From assembly GCF_000005505.3 (NCBI RefSeq), contig NC_016134.3:14428624-14492623 (forward strand): DNA of 64,000 bases, read 5' to 3'. Under the pieces are notes generated by a model. The model made no database searches and was not told the origin of the DNA. It was given only the letters and a program-made list of their open reading frames with translations. Made by a program: the position numbers and the translations under genes. Source of the stretch: Brachypodium distachyon (lineage: Eukaryota; Streptophyta; Magnoliopsida; Poales; Poaceae). Positions 11,371 through 22,415 of the stretch are shown in pieces; positions within the stretch are counted from its first letter, which is position 1, and each line of letters begins with the position of its first letter.

Positions 11371-11450
11371 AATCAAGCATTGTAGTATCAGCTTCTTCCA
11401 TGCAATGCAAAATCAAGCATTGTAGTATCAGCTTCTTTCATGCAATGCAA
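11371..11450. repeat. 40-bp tandem duplication
   Basis: AATCAAGCATTGTAGTATCA plus the following 20 bases occurs twice in tandem (11371-11410, 11411-11450) with a single mismatch, so the duplication is recent. A third partial AAATCAAGCAT lies at 11340. Confidence 0.9.
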
Positions 11451-11469
11451 AGCTCAACGGTCCACAGCA

Positions 11470-12480
11470 ACAAATGAAGGTTTCTATGACCAGAACAAAA
11501 ATGTACCTGACAACCTTCTTACAACTGCAAACTACGATTAACGTTCTTGCCATTAGAGACAACGTTCCCGTGTCCTCGTGTCGTTCCAAGGGGCCACCCG
11601 GGCGGAAACCTAGCCCCCGTCCCCGCTGCCCCTTTCATCTCCCTCCTCCCTTGCCGCCCTGCGGCGGCGGCCACGGGGCCTTTGTTTTGAGGCATGACTT
11701 CTTCGTCGGCGCGGCGTCTTTGCTCCACGTAGATGGCATCGCCGGATCCATGGAGGGGCGGCACCAGATCCGGTTCACGCTCTCTCCTGCGGCAGCACCG
11801 ATGCGCCTGTTGGTGTCACCAGAATTCCTTGGCTCGGCGCGTCTGGCTGCCATGTTGGAGCCTCAGTGTGGTGGTGCGGTGGCCTGGCCTGACTTCTTCG
11901 TCATGTCGTCTTGCTTGCCCGTTGGCTCCTCCCGTCTTTGGTGGGTGTGTGCTGGCTGCGAGTGAAAACTTTGCACTGACTTCATCGGTGCAAGCGACAA
12001 CGGAATCTTCAAACGTCGCTCCTTTCTCAACATGTCATCGTGCATCCCACCCCTCGTGGTCAAGTTATCTTCCAACAAAAACTTACAACCGATTTATCCG
12101 AATCGGGCAGCAATGACGTCTTCGGGAGTCGTGTCCTTGAAGGCGCTACCTTTGGAGCCCTCGACTTGCGCAGAGGATGCTTGTTGCGGTGTGTCTGACT
12201 CGGGTTTGGCCAGGGGTGGTGGCTTTGAGCAGCGGGGGCTCGCTGGTGCGCAATTTGCACCTGCCGAGGCAGCTCCGTTCATCGGAGAAGTCTAGTTATG
12301 CCTAGTTTCCTATGGGCAAGGATTTGCTTCGTATTCGGCGTCGTTGGAGCGAGCGGAGGTTTTTCTTTTGCGGTTGCGGCTCGTACATTGGCTTTTCTCT
12401 GTATCTAGCATTCTTAGGTGTTTGTTCGTAGTCAGGGTTTTCACACGGATTTTATTGAATAAGCCATTCTTTGTATGATA
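11470..12480 (+). other. GC-rich repeat-like stretch, possible retroelement relic
   Basis: There are several overlapping open frames but no splice-consistent gene. On plus, the segment begins with a leader-like CCTAGCCCCCGTCCCC phrase and ends near 12445-12475 with GGATTTTATTGAATAAGCC, resembling the 3' ends of grass LINE-like elements. No reverse transcriptase motif is visible. Confidence 0.3.
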
Positions 12481-12777
12481 TTTAGGCTCGATTTATAAAT
12501 GGGATCACCTCTTTATTCCAACGGATTACGGAACATCCCACCCTCATGAGGAGGTCCCTAAAAACCACTATAATTATTTTCACTACAAAGATCCGATTTT
12601 TTTTCACAACCACCATCGCCGTAAGTTTGGGGAAAACCTTCACCACCTGAAAGCACAGTAGGTTGGGCACAACAGTGTTTCCTCGGTTTTTTCGTAAGAT
12701 ATTCCGTTTTTGTGCTAAGTCAAACCTATAAAGTTTGATCAAATTTATAAAAAATATACTAGAGTAAAATACATATG

Positions 12778-12898
12778 TGGTCCTAATATTATTTAAGAGG
12801 TGTCATATTAGTTCTAAAATTACTAAACTACATAATTGAGTTTTATTTTTAATTAAATTGATCAAGCTAGGTCCTAAGGTGGCTTGAGAGCATTTGAC
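12778..12898 (+). repeat. left arm of long inverted repeat
   Basis: AT-rich arm from TGGTCCTAATATTATT to CATTTGACCGG; it pairs with 15383-15501. Confidence 0.6.
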
Positions 12899-15382
12899 CG
12901 GCCGACATGGTGCGCTAACCCAAGACATGTTGGATTGGGTCCCACAGAACATAACGGACGCAACTGAAATTACTCAACTTTTTTGAGAGATCAGCAGGGG
13001 GGGGGGGGGGGAGGGGGGAATCCCCACCTGAATATATTTCCAAAAGGAAGCCCGAGGGGCAACACATGATTACAACACAACGCAAATAACCAACTAAACA
13101 GAAGCTAGGGGAAGCAGCATGGGTCATGATATAATCATCCACCGGGGAACACGAGCAATAGAAGGAGGACTGCCATAGGACATAACTAGAGGCGGGGATG
13201 ATTGTAGCCAGATAGCTCAAGAAAAAAAAAAGAAAACTTCTGGCAGAGAAACCACAAGCATCTTCATCAAGAAGCCGCACCAATGTCATCTGATGAGGAA
13301 AGACAACGTTGGCTCTTTGAGCATGCATAGAGATTGCACAAAGTCTTCATCAGGGGGTGGGCATTCCGGGAGAAGGAGAAGTAGCAATATGGTGGTGACA
13401 TGCTTTCTAAGAGTGACACTAGTGAAAAAATATCTCCCCAAAAGGGGGTGAGTTACCCAATGGAGGAGTGTAGAAGGAGGTCACATACGACACCAAATGA
13501 TCGGAACAAAGGCAATCGACAGAAGTTTCAAGATTTTGAGGAGCTAAATGGACGACTAAAGTCAGCAGACACGCACTCTATCATGGCCATCTCCGACGGG
13601 AGGATGCCGCCTCCATGGCAGCCATCTGCAAAACCATGGATCCTAGAAGCACATCGACCAAGTTGTATAGAGACCTCATAGTCCAAGCCACGGCACTAGC
13701 CGTTAGACTATTGGTGCCGCCACCATAGTTGCCATCTGCAAACCATGGTTACCGAGGGGAGGGCCTGCATGGCAGTGCCACAGATGACAGAGGGAGGGAC
13801 GAGGAGAGAAAAGAGGAGCACGCAGCATTGCTCTAATCAACGTGAACATTCGGAAAAAATTGCAATCTGAGGTGGCAGCGGCTTGGTGGAGATGATACAG
13901 ATACCAGGACAGAAGGTTGTAGATGTGGAGGCGTAACTGGAGATGGTGCAGGCCAGCATCGTCGACGTCAAAAGGATCCTAGGCCGAGAGGCTCGCAGGA
14001 GGCGAGATCCGGGCCGGTGAGGAGCCCCAGATGGCGATGACCATGGTGCCGCACGTGGCGTGCGGACGCTTGATTTTGCCCGTGGACGACGAGGTGGGCA
14101 GGAGCAGCGGAAAGGAGCAGCGACGCAGCAGTTCGTTAGATCTAGCCCGCGTCCACCGGATCCAGTGTAGGGGCCGCCGGATGACGGCGAGCTGTAGCCA
14201 TGAGGGAGCTCGGCGAGTTGGAGGCGAGGTAGAGGTGCACGGGCCCGTGAGGCGCCATGGGCAAACAGGCCAGAACTTTGCCGGCGGTTGCCGCGCTGAC
14301 GACGACCATGGAGGGAATGAACTCAACGCCGAAGCACACGAGACGCCGGTGAGGTGGAGGAGCGACATGGGGGACGGAGCGGCAAGGGCTGGTGGCGGCG
14401 CACCAGCCGGATCTTGCCCGGCAGACGTCGGATCCGGCGAGGAGGACTACGGATCTTGCGGAATCGCCACTGCGCGAGCACGATGCGCGGACGGGAGGCG
14501 GGTGACCTGGCCGTCGTGACAAGGCGTCGCCGCAGCCTTCACTGGCGGCGCCCCGAGCTTGCCGGTGGCGGCCTCCGGCTACGGCAAGGGGAGAGGCAGG
14601 GGTTGGAGGACGGCGGCGGCCTAGGCGCTAGGGTTCGCCCCCGAGTTGCCCTGGAGGAGACGACGCGGGGTGGGGGGGGGGGGGGGGATCTCTTTTCAGG
14701 GAGAGTGGTTCGAGAGCTAGTACTCGCTCATTCGTGGTTTATAACATCCATTTCCCTCTATTCCTCCTCGACAGCGATTCGGAGGCGACCTAGGGTGGAA
14801 GAGGTACGAGCCGGAGAGGAGAGGCTCCCAACAGCACCAACCAGTTGATCTCATCGGGTCGTCAGGATGGCCCTTGCACATGGCACACCCCTTCCTCCCA
14901 AGTGCAGTACAGGTAATCCACCAGGGGAAAGGTTGCCGGTTTGGGCTTTCGTGGTGGCAGCAGAACAACAAAGGAGAAGCAGCCCCCTTCTTCTTTCCTC
15001 CTTTCCCGAAGAGGAGCTGCCCTCGACCTTGACAATATGGAGTGGAAGAGGAGGAAGAGAGAAAAGGGAATGAGGCCGGGGAGAGTGAAAAGAGTAAGAG
15101 CATCTCCAACAGCATACCCATACAATGGTGAAGTGGTATGGCTTATGTAGGCTAATATTTCAATCTGCTCATGTGTCCTACTGCTAACGATATCCCCTCC
15201 TTTTGTTACAGGGACCGTATCTGGTCCAATTCGATCTCACAACCCAGCCGCATTTACCGAGAGCTCCCCTCATTTGGCCCCGTTTCGGACTGTACATATG
15301 TGATTTTCTTCAACTACGAACGACAGGATTTCTACCGCCAAAGCCCCCCAAGCCGGAGTGTCTTGGATCAGCGTGCCGCATT

Positions 15383-15501
15383 AGCTGGTCAAATGCCACC
15401 TTAAAGAACCTTGCATGATCACTTTTATAAAAGAAAAATATAATATGAAGTTTAGTAATTTTAGAACTAACTTTGACATTTCTTTAGTGATATTAGGACC
15501 A
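15383..15501 (-). repeat. right arm of long inverted repeat
   Basis: Runs from AGCTGGTCAAATGCCACC to TGATATTAGGACCA; its reverse complement matches the left arm over most of its length with small indels. Confidence 0.6.
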
Positions 15502-15549
15502 ACCGTTAAGAACCTGAACCGATACTCACACCGGTCCGGTTTTTTAAAC

Positions 15550-16450
15550 GATCACGCGCGAAGAAGGGCGCGTGGGCGAGGGTACGCACAGGAGTCACGG
15601 GGCGGCGGTGGCCCGTCGGAGCAGGAGTGGCGCAGGCAGGAACGAGGGGGCACGGGATCAGCGGCCAGCAGGAGCGCGTCCGTGACCGGGGACGGCAGAG
15701 GCGGCACGGCGCCCAAAAGTGCTGACGGCATATGGGGGTTAGTCTTCGGTTGAGAAAAGATTAGTCACCGACATTTGTGACCCACGCGTCAATCAGATCT
15801 ATAGACAAGCATAGAGAACCTGCTATAGAAAGCAGGAAGCCTGTTTGGCGTTCGCTCACCACTTCCACAATGGGCGGACGAAGGAGCCTCTACGAGGCAC
15901 TGCCTCCTCACCCGACTCCTCCCTTCCCCGTCTTCCTCCTCCCCGACCCCTCCTCTCTCTCCCTCGTGCGCTGCTCCTCCCCGACCCCTCCTCTCTCCCT
16001 TCCCCACGCCTGCCTCACCGCCCACCGCGCCGCCGCGGCACCTTTGTCTCCCAGCGTCGCGGCCGCCCCTTCGTCCCCCAGCACCGCCACCGTGGCACCT
16101 CCTACGCGTCGCCAGGAAGCAGCCGGATCGGGGCGGCACGCCTCCTCCTCCGCCCGGATCTGGCAACCTTGCTGCCGATGCGCCACCGTGGCGGCTCGCC
16201 GGAGCGGCGCTCGTCACGGTAAGTGGGAGTAAGATAAAAAAACATAAAAATAAAAAGCTCGATTTTTTCTAAAAGCCAACTAATTTTTTAAAAAATAAAA
16301 AAGTTACCAAGAGAGGCAAAAAAAAAACTTTTTTGGGCTGTCCACGAAAAAATCTTCTTTCTCATGTAGTCCTGTTTATACCACACCGGACTCGGACAAA
16401 CGGAACGAGGGCGAGCCCGAGTCGGAGATCGATCGAGAACCCGAGGGCCG
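15550..16450. other. GC-rich intergenic stretch, no gene seen
   Basis: Open frames on both strands here reflect GC and Pro/Arg-coding bias; none has a start, splice sites or motifs. CT-rich runs lie at 15905-16010. An AT-rich A-run stretch follows at 16230-16350. Confidence 0.35.
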
Positions 16451-16460
16451 GTGAAGGCGT

Positions 16461-16470
16461 CATATATTAT
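16461..16470 (+). promoter_or_regulatory. TATA box of the 16.6-kb gene
   Basis: CATATATTAT about 105 nt upstream of the ATG at 16569, in a promoter-like GC-rich context. Confidence 0.5.
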
Positions 16471-16568
16471 GGACGATTCCCCTCCGTCCGTCAAACCAGA
16501 CAACCAGCCGCGCTCCCATACGCCAATCGAATTCGATTCAGCCATCCCGGCCGCAACTAACCAATCTA

Positions 16569-16961
16569 ATGGAGTCCTCTTCGCCGCCGGCGGTCGTGGA
16601 AGCGGCGGCCCCTGAGCCCAAGAAAAAGAGGCGGCTGACGCAGGAGGAGATCGAGTACGCGATGGCCATGGAGAGGAGGCCGCCCTTCCGGCCCCCCGGC
16701 CTCGACCTGTTCGCCCGGCTGAGCGCGCGCGGCCAAGCCGTGCTGGATTTGCTGGCCAGTGCCGCGGAGCATGTCGAGGAGCTGCAGGACGACAGGATGG
16801 CATACAAGGAGCGGGTCATCCGGGAGTTCGCCGCCAAGGGCTACGTTGAGGTCACCGACTACGAGGACGATGAGGAGGAGGAAGAAGAGAAGGAGTGGCA
16901 TCGCGATATGATCTTTGACGAGGAGGAGGAGGAGGAAGAGAAGGAGAAAGACGACGAGTGA
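16569..16961 (+). CDS. small acidic single-exon protein, unrecognised
   Basis: A complete 130-residue ORF on plus. An Ala/Pro-rich start is followed by a basic cluster (PEPKKKRRLTQEEIEYAM) that could act as a nuclear localisation signal, then a Pro-rich turn. A predicted helical middle (LSARGQAVLDLLASAAEHVE) follows. The last 40 residues are almost entirely Glu and Asp. There is no signal peptide or membrane segment. The codon bias (GC3-rich) is like that of genuine grass genes, and a TATA box sits at a sensible distance. The opposite strand also stays open, but only as a by-product of this bias. The family is not recognised; an acidic nuclear protein is the most I would infer. Confidence 0.65.
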   Translation: MESSSPPAVVEAAAPEPKKKRRLTQEEIEYAMAMERRPPFRPPGLDLFARLSARGQAVLDLLASAAEHVEELQDDRMAYKERVIREFAAKGYVEVTDYEDDEEEEEEKEWHRDMIFDEEEEEEEKEKDDE

Positions 16962-16974
16962 TTTTTTTTATACG

Positions 16975-17430
16975 ATGTCGTAGGATTATTTCGTTTATTT
17001 TCTTCGCCACCTGGAAATTGCCAGTTCCTAGTCTTTATTCTTTACGTACTTCGTAGTTTATTTCAGACGCGATGTTGTGGGATTATTTCGGGAGTACACA
17101 GTACAGTATTGGACTGGGGGATTTGTGATCATAACAGAACAAAACGAGCAGAACAAGTCGCGCACATAGTATCCAACATGTACATCTCGATTTTTTCTAC
17201 AGTACAATTTTTCGAAAATACCAAAAAAAACATCTGTGAGAATGGGACCATGTTAGCCCGGGTGCATCTCTCAGTTCCATAGTACGACATTAGCACATGC
17301 GTCGAAATTTACAAAAAAAATAAAAATACAGAGAATCAAAATGAGCTTCTCCCAGAATAAAAAGTTCATTTTGGCACTTGCTACTTTCATCTTTTACAAA
17401 GTCCACTCTAAAGAAGTCCAAATGACAGCA
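16975..17430. other. convergent 3' flanks
   Basis: This AT-rich spacer lies between the stop of the plus-strand acidic gene and the stop of the minus-strand seryl-tRNA synthetase, so the two genes converge. Both 3' UTRs probably lie here. No other feature is seen. Confidence 0.5.
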
Positions 17431-17439
17431 TAACGACCT

Positions 17440-20400
17440 TCATGCTGTTCCCTTTGGTTTTGGAGCGAGGATGCCAAGTCCACCCATGAAAGGCCTTAGC
17501 GGCTCCGGAATCAGCACGGTTCCATCCTCTTGCTGAAAATTCTCTAGGATGGATATAATCAAGCGAGGAACAGCTACTGCTGTCGCATTGAGAGTGTGGA
17601 CAAACTGTGTTGGGCCAGAGCTGCCCCCCTTCCCTTTCTTAGCGTTTGTCGCCGGTGGAGGCTCTGAGGGTGCTGGACGGAACCGGATGCCAAGCCGCCT
17701 GCTCTGGTAGTCCGTGCAGTTTGACGCACTCGAGATCTGCATGTTTCCATGTGGAACCATCAGCAAGATTGCTCAAATGGATAGAAGTTATAGAGGGAAC
17801 AAGAAATACTTGTTGCTTACCTCACCATACCGATCTAGACCTGGCATCCATGCCTCGATGTCATACTTTCTGTAGGCTGGCGCGCCCAAATCCCCTGTTG
17901 CCATATCCAAAGTTCTGCAGTAGAGGAGAATATTGTTATGGTCTTGGCTTGTTTATGACTTGGATATTCAGAAGAAGATCAGAAATACTTGAAATGGAGT
18001 CCAAGTGATGCATAAAGATCCTCTTCAATGGTAATAAGTTCTTCATGGTACTTGTCACTTTCCTCTGGCCGACAGAATATGAACATCTCAACCTTGCTAA
18101 ATTGATGTACTCGGTACAGACCCCTATTCATGTTAAATTGACTGAATCAGCATCTTTACAAAAGACTGTAAAAGCTCATGAAGTAATTTAACGGTCAACC
18201 AACAAACTGGGACACATTCATACAGCAAACTATGATGAAACTTCGAAATAAATCAATAATATACTCAACAATTCTAAAGACAGTCTTTAAGGGGAGAAGA
18301 GAGCAGAGGTACCTAGTGGCAGCACCTGCAGCACCAGCTTCTGTGCGAAAACAGTGCGAATAGGCAACATATTTTAGAGGTAAATCAGAATCAAGAAGTA
18401 TAGAGTTCATATGGATGCCACCAACAGGAATTTCAGCAGTGCCTATGAGGCACTGATCACTGTTATCAATTGAATAGACCTACAGAAGCATGCCGAAGGG
18501 AATGAAGTCAATCAACTACCGAAATAAATGTTTCTTTTATGTGACAACATCGGTAAATAAATTATAAAATCAGAAACCATGTATGGGTAATGAGATGACA
18601 AATGTATTACTTCCCTCCGTCCCAAAATAAGTGACATGGATTTCTATAAATTCTTATACAACTCTACGTCACTTATTTCGGGACGGAGGGAGTATCTGAT
18701 TCTGCATAATATTTGAGGTACCACTATAACATGCCACAAGGCACCAAAACACACATACTAGAGAAATTACACTTCTATCGCTCGAACAAATGTGCATATA
18801 AGAACCTGGTAATACAGCCAGTTCTAAATCTCCTAACATCTTCATCCAGGTTGTAAACTATTCCCTCCGTTCCAGGGAGTATGTAGTATGTAATAATCTT
18901 GCCTGCTATACTTCAACTAAACCTTTTCTATCACAATACATTTGTAATCATTTTAATGAGCAGGATGCGGAGATAAGTGATTGTGCAAGGAAACCAAGAA
19001 AAACTATGTTACAAGGGAACTCCATACCTGAGTATTTTGGGCCCTTGGCTGGAAGCCACATCTCTCAACAACAGATGATCTTACAATCTCCGGAGTTATG
19101 AGTGGTGTGAAACCCTTCTTTGAGACCTCTGCAATAGCCCAATTTACAAGGGCCATCTCCAATAAAACAGCTGCATTCTTCAAATAGTAGAACTTTGAAC
19201 CACTGACCTGAGCAGGACAGACATAATCTTTATCAAAAGAGCAGAACAATTATGGGCACATACTCATATAAGGACTTTGTATTATAAGGCAAAAATTAGA
19301 GCCTCTTAGTGAGCATATATTGACTGAATGTCATTTACTTCAAGTATTCCGTTACTGGTAAACATCTCGTTTAATATGTATGTCAACATAAATTTGTCAC
19401 ACTTATACCTCAGAAGCTGCATCAAAGTCAAACAAATCAAGGTCCTTTCCCAGCTGAAGGTGATCTTTGATAGTGAAATCGAAGTTTCTCTGACTTCCTA
19501 CCTGTGTAAGGTAACGAAAACAAATTATGAATGTTGAAGATACATAAAGAAAAACACAATGACTGAAAGTGTAGTTATAGAGAAATCTAACTACCTCCTT
19601 TCTGATGACAGAGTTTTCCTCACCCCCTACGGGAACATCTGGATGTGTGGTATTAGGAATACTTTGTGCTTCTAGTTGAAGCTTATCAGTTAGCTGAACA
19701 AGATCCTCTTCTAGCGCAATAAGGCTTTCTTTCAGGTTCTTGCCTACGCCATCCCAAATGAGTAAAAAAGGTTATAAACAGGACAACAGGTGAACTCTAT
19801 TTGCTCATACTTGAATGTTAGAAAACACTAGTGATAGCTATACCTTCTTCAACAAAGGCTTGTCGCACAGATGGTTCCAGTTTCCCTTTCATCTTGTTAG
19901 CAACAGCATTTCTTTCAGCTCGGAGCCGTTCGACCTCCTGCCATCTGCCATAATTAGGAATTGTTGCCATGCTTTTGTTACCACCATATGATAGTCCAGA
20001 ACAAGAATTGTGTTCAGCTAATGCATGTAAAGATACATGTCTTCAATAGCACGGTGGAACTTATAGAACGGAACAGTTTAAAGAGTGATAGAATGTGCAC
20101 CATGTACTGAAATGTTAATGAACAAGGATCAAGTCCATTGGGGACTTAAAACCTTGCAGATTAATTTGGCTACACAACAAATTGACCAGTGAGCGATTTT
20201 AAACCAGTGAGCTTGTCATATTACAGACATGCTAATCATAATTCAATACTGACGGTGGCAAGAGAAACTAAATGTCGTAATATATCACAAGGCGTATCTG
20301 GAAGGGCTACACTAAAGCTCAGGATTAGTATGACTGTATGAGTTCCTACACCCTACTTCTAGCTTTCATGGGTGGCCACAAAATACATTGCCATAAATGC

Positions 20401-21355
20401 AGTATGATGCTACAAAAAATAAGCAAAATAGATGTCCTAAGAAGAGTGATTTTTCATCAATCCTAAGGTGTAAGGAGAATAAATACTACTCTTGCATAAT
20501 ACTTGCATTGATGGGAAACTCCTAGACAAGTTCCTAGGCATATTAACCTTATGGCTACTCAAACATTTCACAACGGAGACACATAAGCAGACATCAAATT
20601 AATAAATATGATGAGGTAGAATCTAAATTCTAACTTCATGACTAGCTTTCATCGCCACAAACTAAAAGAGTGCCTGTCCATCAATTATAGGACAATGCAA
20701 ACAACAACTCTTGCAAATCTCAGCTGGAAGCCTGGAAGTTATAAACCTAGGAGGCTAGGATAGCAACTATCCAATCTGAGAGCAACCAATGCCTAGTAAA
20801 TCATGCACTACAACCTGATTCTTTGGACAGTGGAACCGTGGAAGCTATCCGTTCCGATGGCTTTAACTCAAACAAATCCAAAGTGCAGCAGTAGCAATAA
20901 CGGGCCGGTCCCTGACCTTCTGCAGCGCGAGGTACTGGTCGTAGAGCTGGAGGACGACGTCGAGGTTGGCGACGGAGTTCCGGTTCAGTATGTTGGTGGC
21001 GACGGTCTCCTTGTTGTCCCGGATCCACTTGAAGTCAATCGCCGCCTTCCACTGCGGCCTCAGGGCACCGGCACCACCAACCGCGCCGGCGCCGCCAGCA
21101 CCTACATCCAGGCCCACACAGCTCAGACTTCTCTATATCAAAGAGATGCAAGAGTAAGGGATATTGTTTTCTCTTCGGGGTTTAGGGGCTTTTACCTTTC
21201 GTCTCGGGCTCGACTGTGGTAGCGGCGGCGGCGGAGGCGGAGGAGAGGAAGCGGAGAGGGTGGCGGCGGAGGAGGGAGAAGGTTAGGCTCCGGAGCGGGG
21301 AAAGGGACGGGGTGGTAGCGGCGGCGGAGGAGAGGTACCGGCCGCAGGTCAGCAT
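17440..21355 (-). CDS. seryl-tRNA synthetase, organellar (10 exons, complete)
   Basis: Charges tRNA-Ser with serine using ATP. CDS exons on minus: 21355-21196, 21101-20917, 19937-19844, 19743-19595, 19501-19409, 19207-19028, 18479-18313, 18123-17989, 17914-17821, 17736-17440. All junctions are GT-AG, phases are continuous, and 1554 nt give 517 residues, normal for the plant organellar enzyme. The ATG at 21355 is the first in frame. The first 50 residues ([20 protein letters not shown], then many Ser, Arg and Leu) look like a plastid or mitochondrial transit peptide. The tRNA-binding coiled-coil arm follows ([17 protein letters not shown]). Class II motif 2 reads [10 protein letters not shown]...[11 protein letters not shown]. 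The motif 3 region is [20 protein letters not shown] rather than the bacterial GSG form, which I recall as usual for plant organellar versions. Dual targeting is possible but not shown. Confidence 0.95.
18610..18692. mobile_element. Stowaway-type MITE in a SerRS intron
   Basis: An 83-bp, almost fully palindromic unit with CTTCCCTCCGTCCC / GGGACGGAGGGAG ends and TA on both sides (18608-18609, 18693-18694). It lies in the intron between exons 6 and 7. A solo fragment of a related end is at about 18858-18880. Confidence 0.85.
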
Positions 21356-21481
21356 CTCGCCGGAGAGGTGGTGCTGGGGGCTGGCCGGCGGGCGGCGGAT
21401 AGGTGGGGATAAGAGAGAGCCTTGCGACAACCTTCGTGTGGCCGTCCAGATGAGGCCGTTCCGGGCGATATCAGCCGTCTG

Positions 21482-22300
21482 ATCGGGTCACTTGGCTTAG
21501 ATAGTCAAATACTGCAACTGCAAATTTGTCAGGGAAAATTCACGTGAAAATGACTATTTTAAAAGTCCTAGGAGTAGTACAAATAAACGTTGTCTAAGAT
21601 CTGTACAGAATCATTTTGTGATTCATGAGTTAGTATGGTTTTGATTATCATCCATGTTGCATGAGCTATGGCTCCCCTTGGATGGCACTGTGCAAAACAA
21701 CGAAATGCTGATTTTTCTTAGTGTGATGAATGGTAATAGAGAATCTAGTTCTGCAGGCGAGCTTCCAAGATTAAACATTCATATACTCCTTCCGTTTAAT
21801 AAAAGATGTTTCAAGTTTGTCAAAATTTGAATGTATGTAGATATGACTTAGTGTATAGATGCATTCAAATTTAGTCAAAGTTAAATGAACTGGTAATACA
21901 ATTGCAGTTCTTCATTGAGACGAGCCATATTTTTACGATAGCCTTTCTTGTCGGAAGTCAAAATATGTACACTTTTAATCACTTATTAATACACACAACA
22001 TGATATCCTAATCTCTTTCTTATCAACAAATCAAAAACTGGAGGCTTTAATCACTTATTAATGCAAGTAATACGATAAAAGATCGTAAATATATCTACAT
22101 TAAATAGATTAAATAGATGGAAAATATTGATGCATGTCAATATTTGATCAAGATCACCCCCAAATTAAATACATTAAATAGATGGAAAATATCGATGCAT
22201 GCCAATATTTGATCAAGATCTTCCCCAAATTAAATACTGTAGCTCGAAAGTGTGAGATCCCTCCCCAGAAACGCTGACCAAACGCAACCTCGGATCCACG
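21482..22300. other. intergenic between divergent SerRS and SEC12-like genes
   Basis: About 1.06 kb separates the two start codons, so the promoters must share this space. A one-ended Stowaway/mariner-like fragment lies at about 21784-21890 (CTCCTTCCG, then the TTTGTCAAAATTTGAATG phrase common to these MITEs). No clear TATA was found for either gene. Confidence 0.5.
22106..22236. repeat. 65-bp tandem duplication
   Basis: Two copies of a unit containing GATGGAAAATAT, GATGCATG and ATTTGATCAAGATC start 65 bp apart (GATGG at 22116 and 22181) with few mismatches. They lie about 200 bp upstream of the SEC12-like start codon, so they may influence that promoter. Confidence 0.8.
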
Positions 22301-22415
22301 CGTAGTTGATTCCCTCCCCCCGTCGCTAGCGATTACCCGTCAGCTCCTTCTCCGCGCGCGCGCACTCTCCCGGCGACCACCACCCCGCCTCCGGCATCTT
22401 CCTCCGCCTCTCGCG

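Larger units (their letters stand above)
12762..15510. mobile_element. candidate long-TIR (MULE/Pack-MULE-like) element
   Basis: A left arm at about 12778-12898 and a right arm at 15383-15501 are imperfect inverted repeats of about 120 bp. Both contain, in inverted orientation, TGGTCCTAATAT, TTCTAAAATTACTAAACT, GATCA and AAGGTGGC...CATTTGACC. The left end starts GAGTAAAATACATATGTGG, a phrase typical of grass Mutator-like ends; the right end is eroded and no 9-bp duplication could be fixed. The 2.5-kb interior has no transposase. It is GC-rich and reads on minus like a plant leader and first exon (AACCCTAGCGCC near 14620). Confidence 0.5.

Noticed and set aside
13979..14848. Overlapping GC-rich frames as a protein gene
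   Set aside because: Several frames on both strands are open at once, with no start/splice/motif support; better seen as the captured or repeat interior of the long-TIR element.
15070..15125. AGAGCATCTCCAACAG phrase as a transposon end
   Set aside because: The phrase is common in grass repeats, but I found no matching inverted partner or target duplication here.
21356..21430. N-terminal extension of seryl-tRNA synthetase (frame open upstream)
   Set aside because: The frame is open but has no ATG upstream of 21355; the first codon of the extended frame is TTG.
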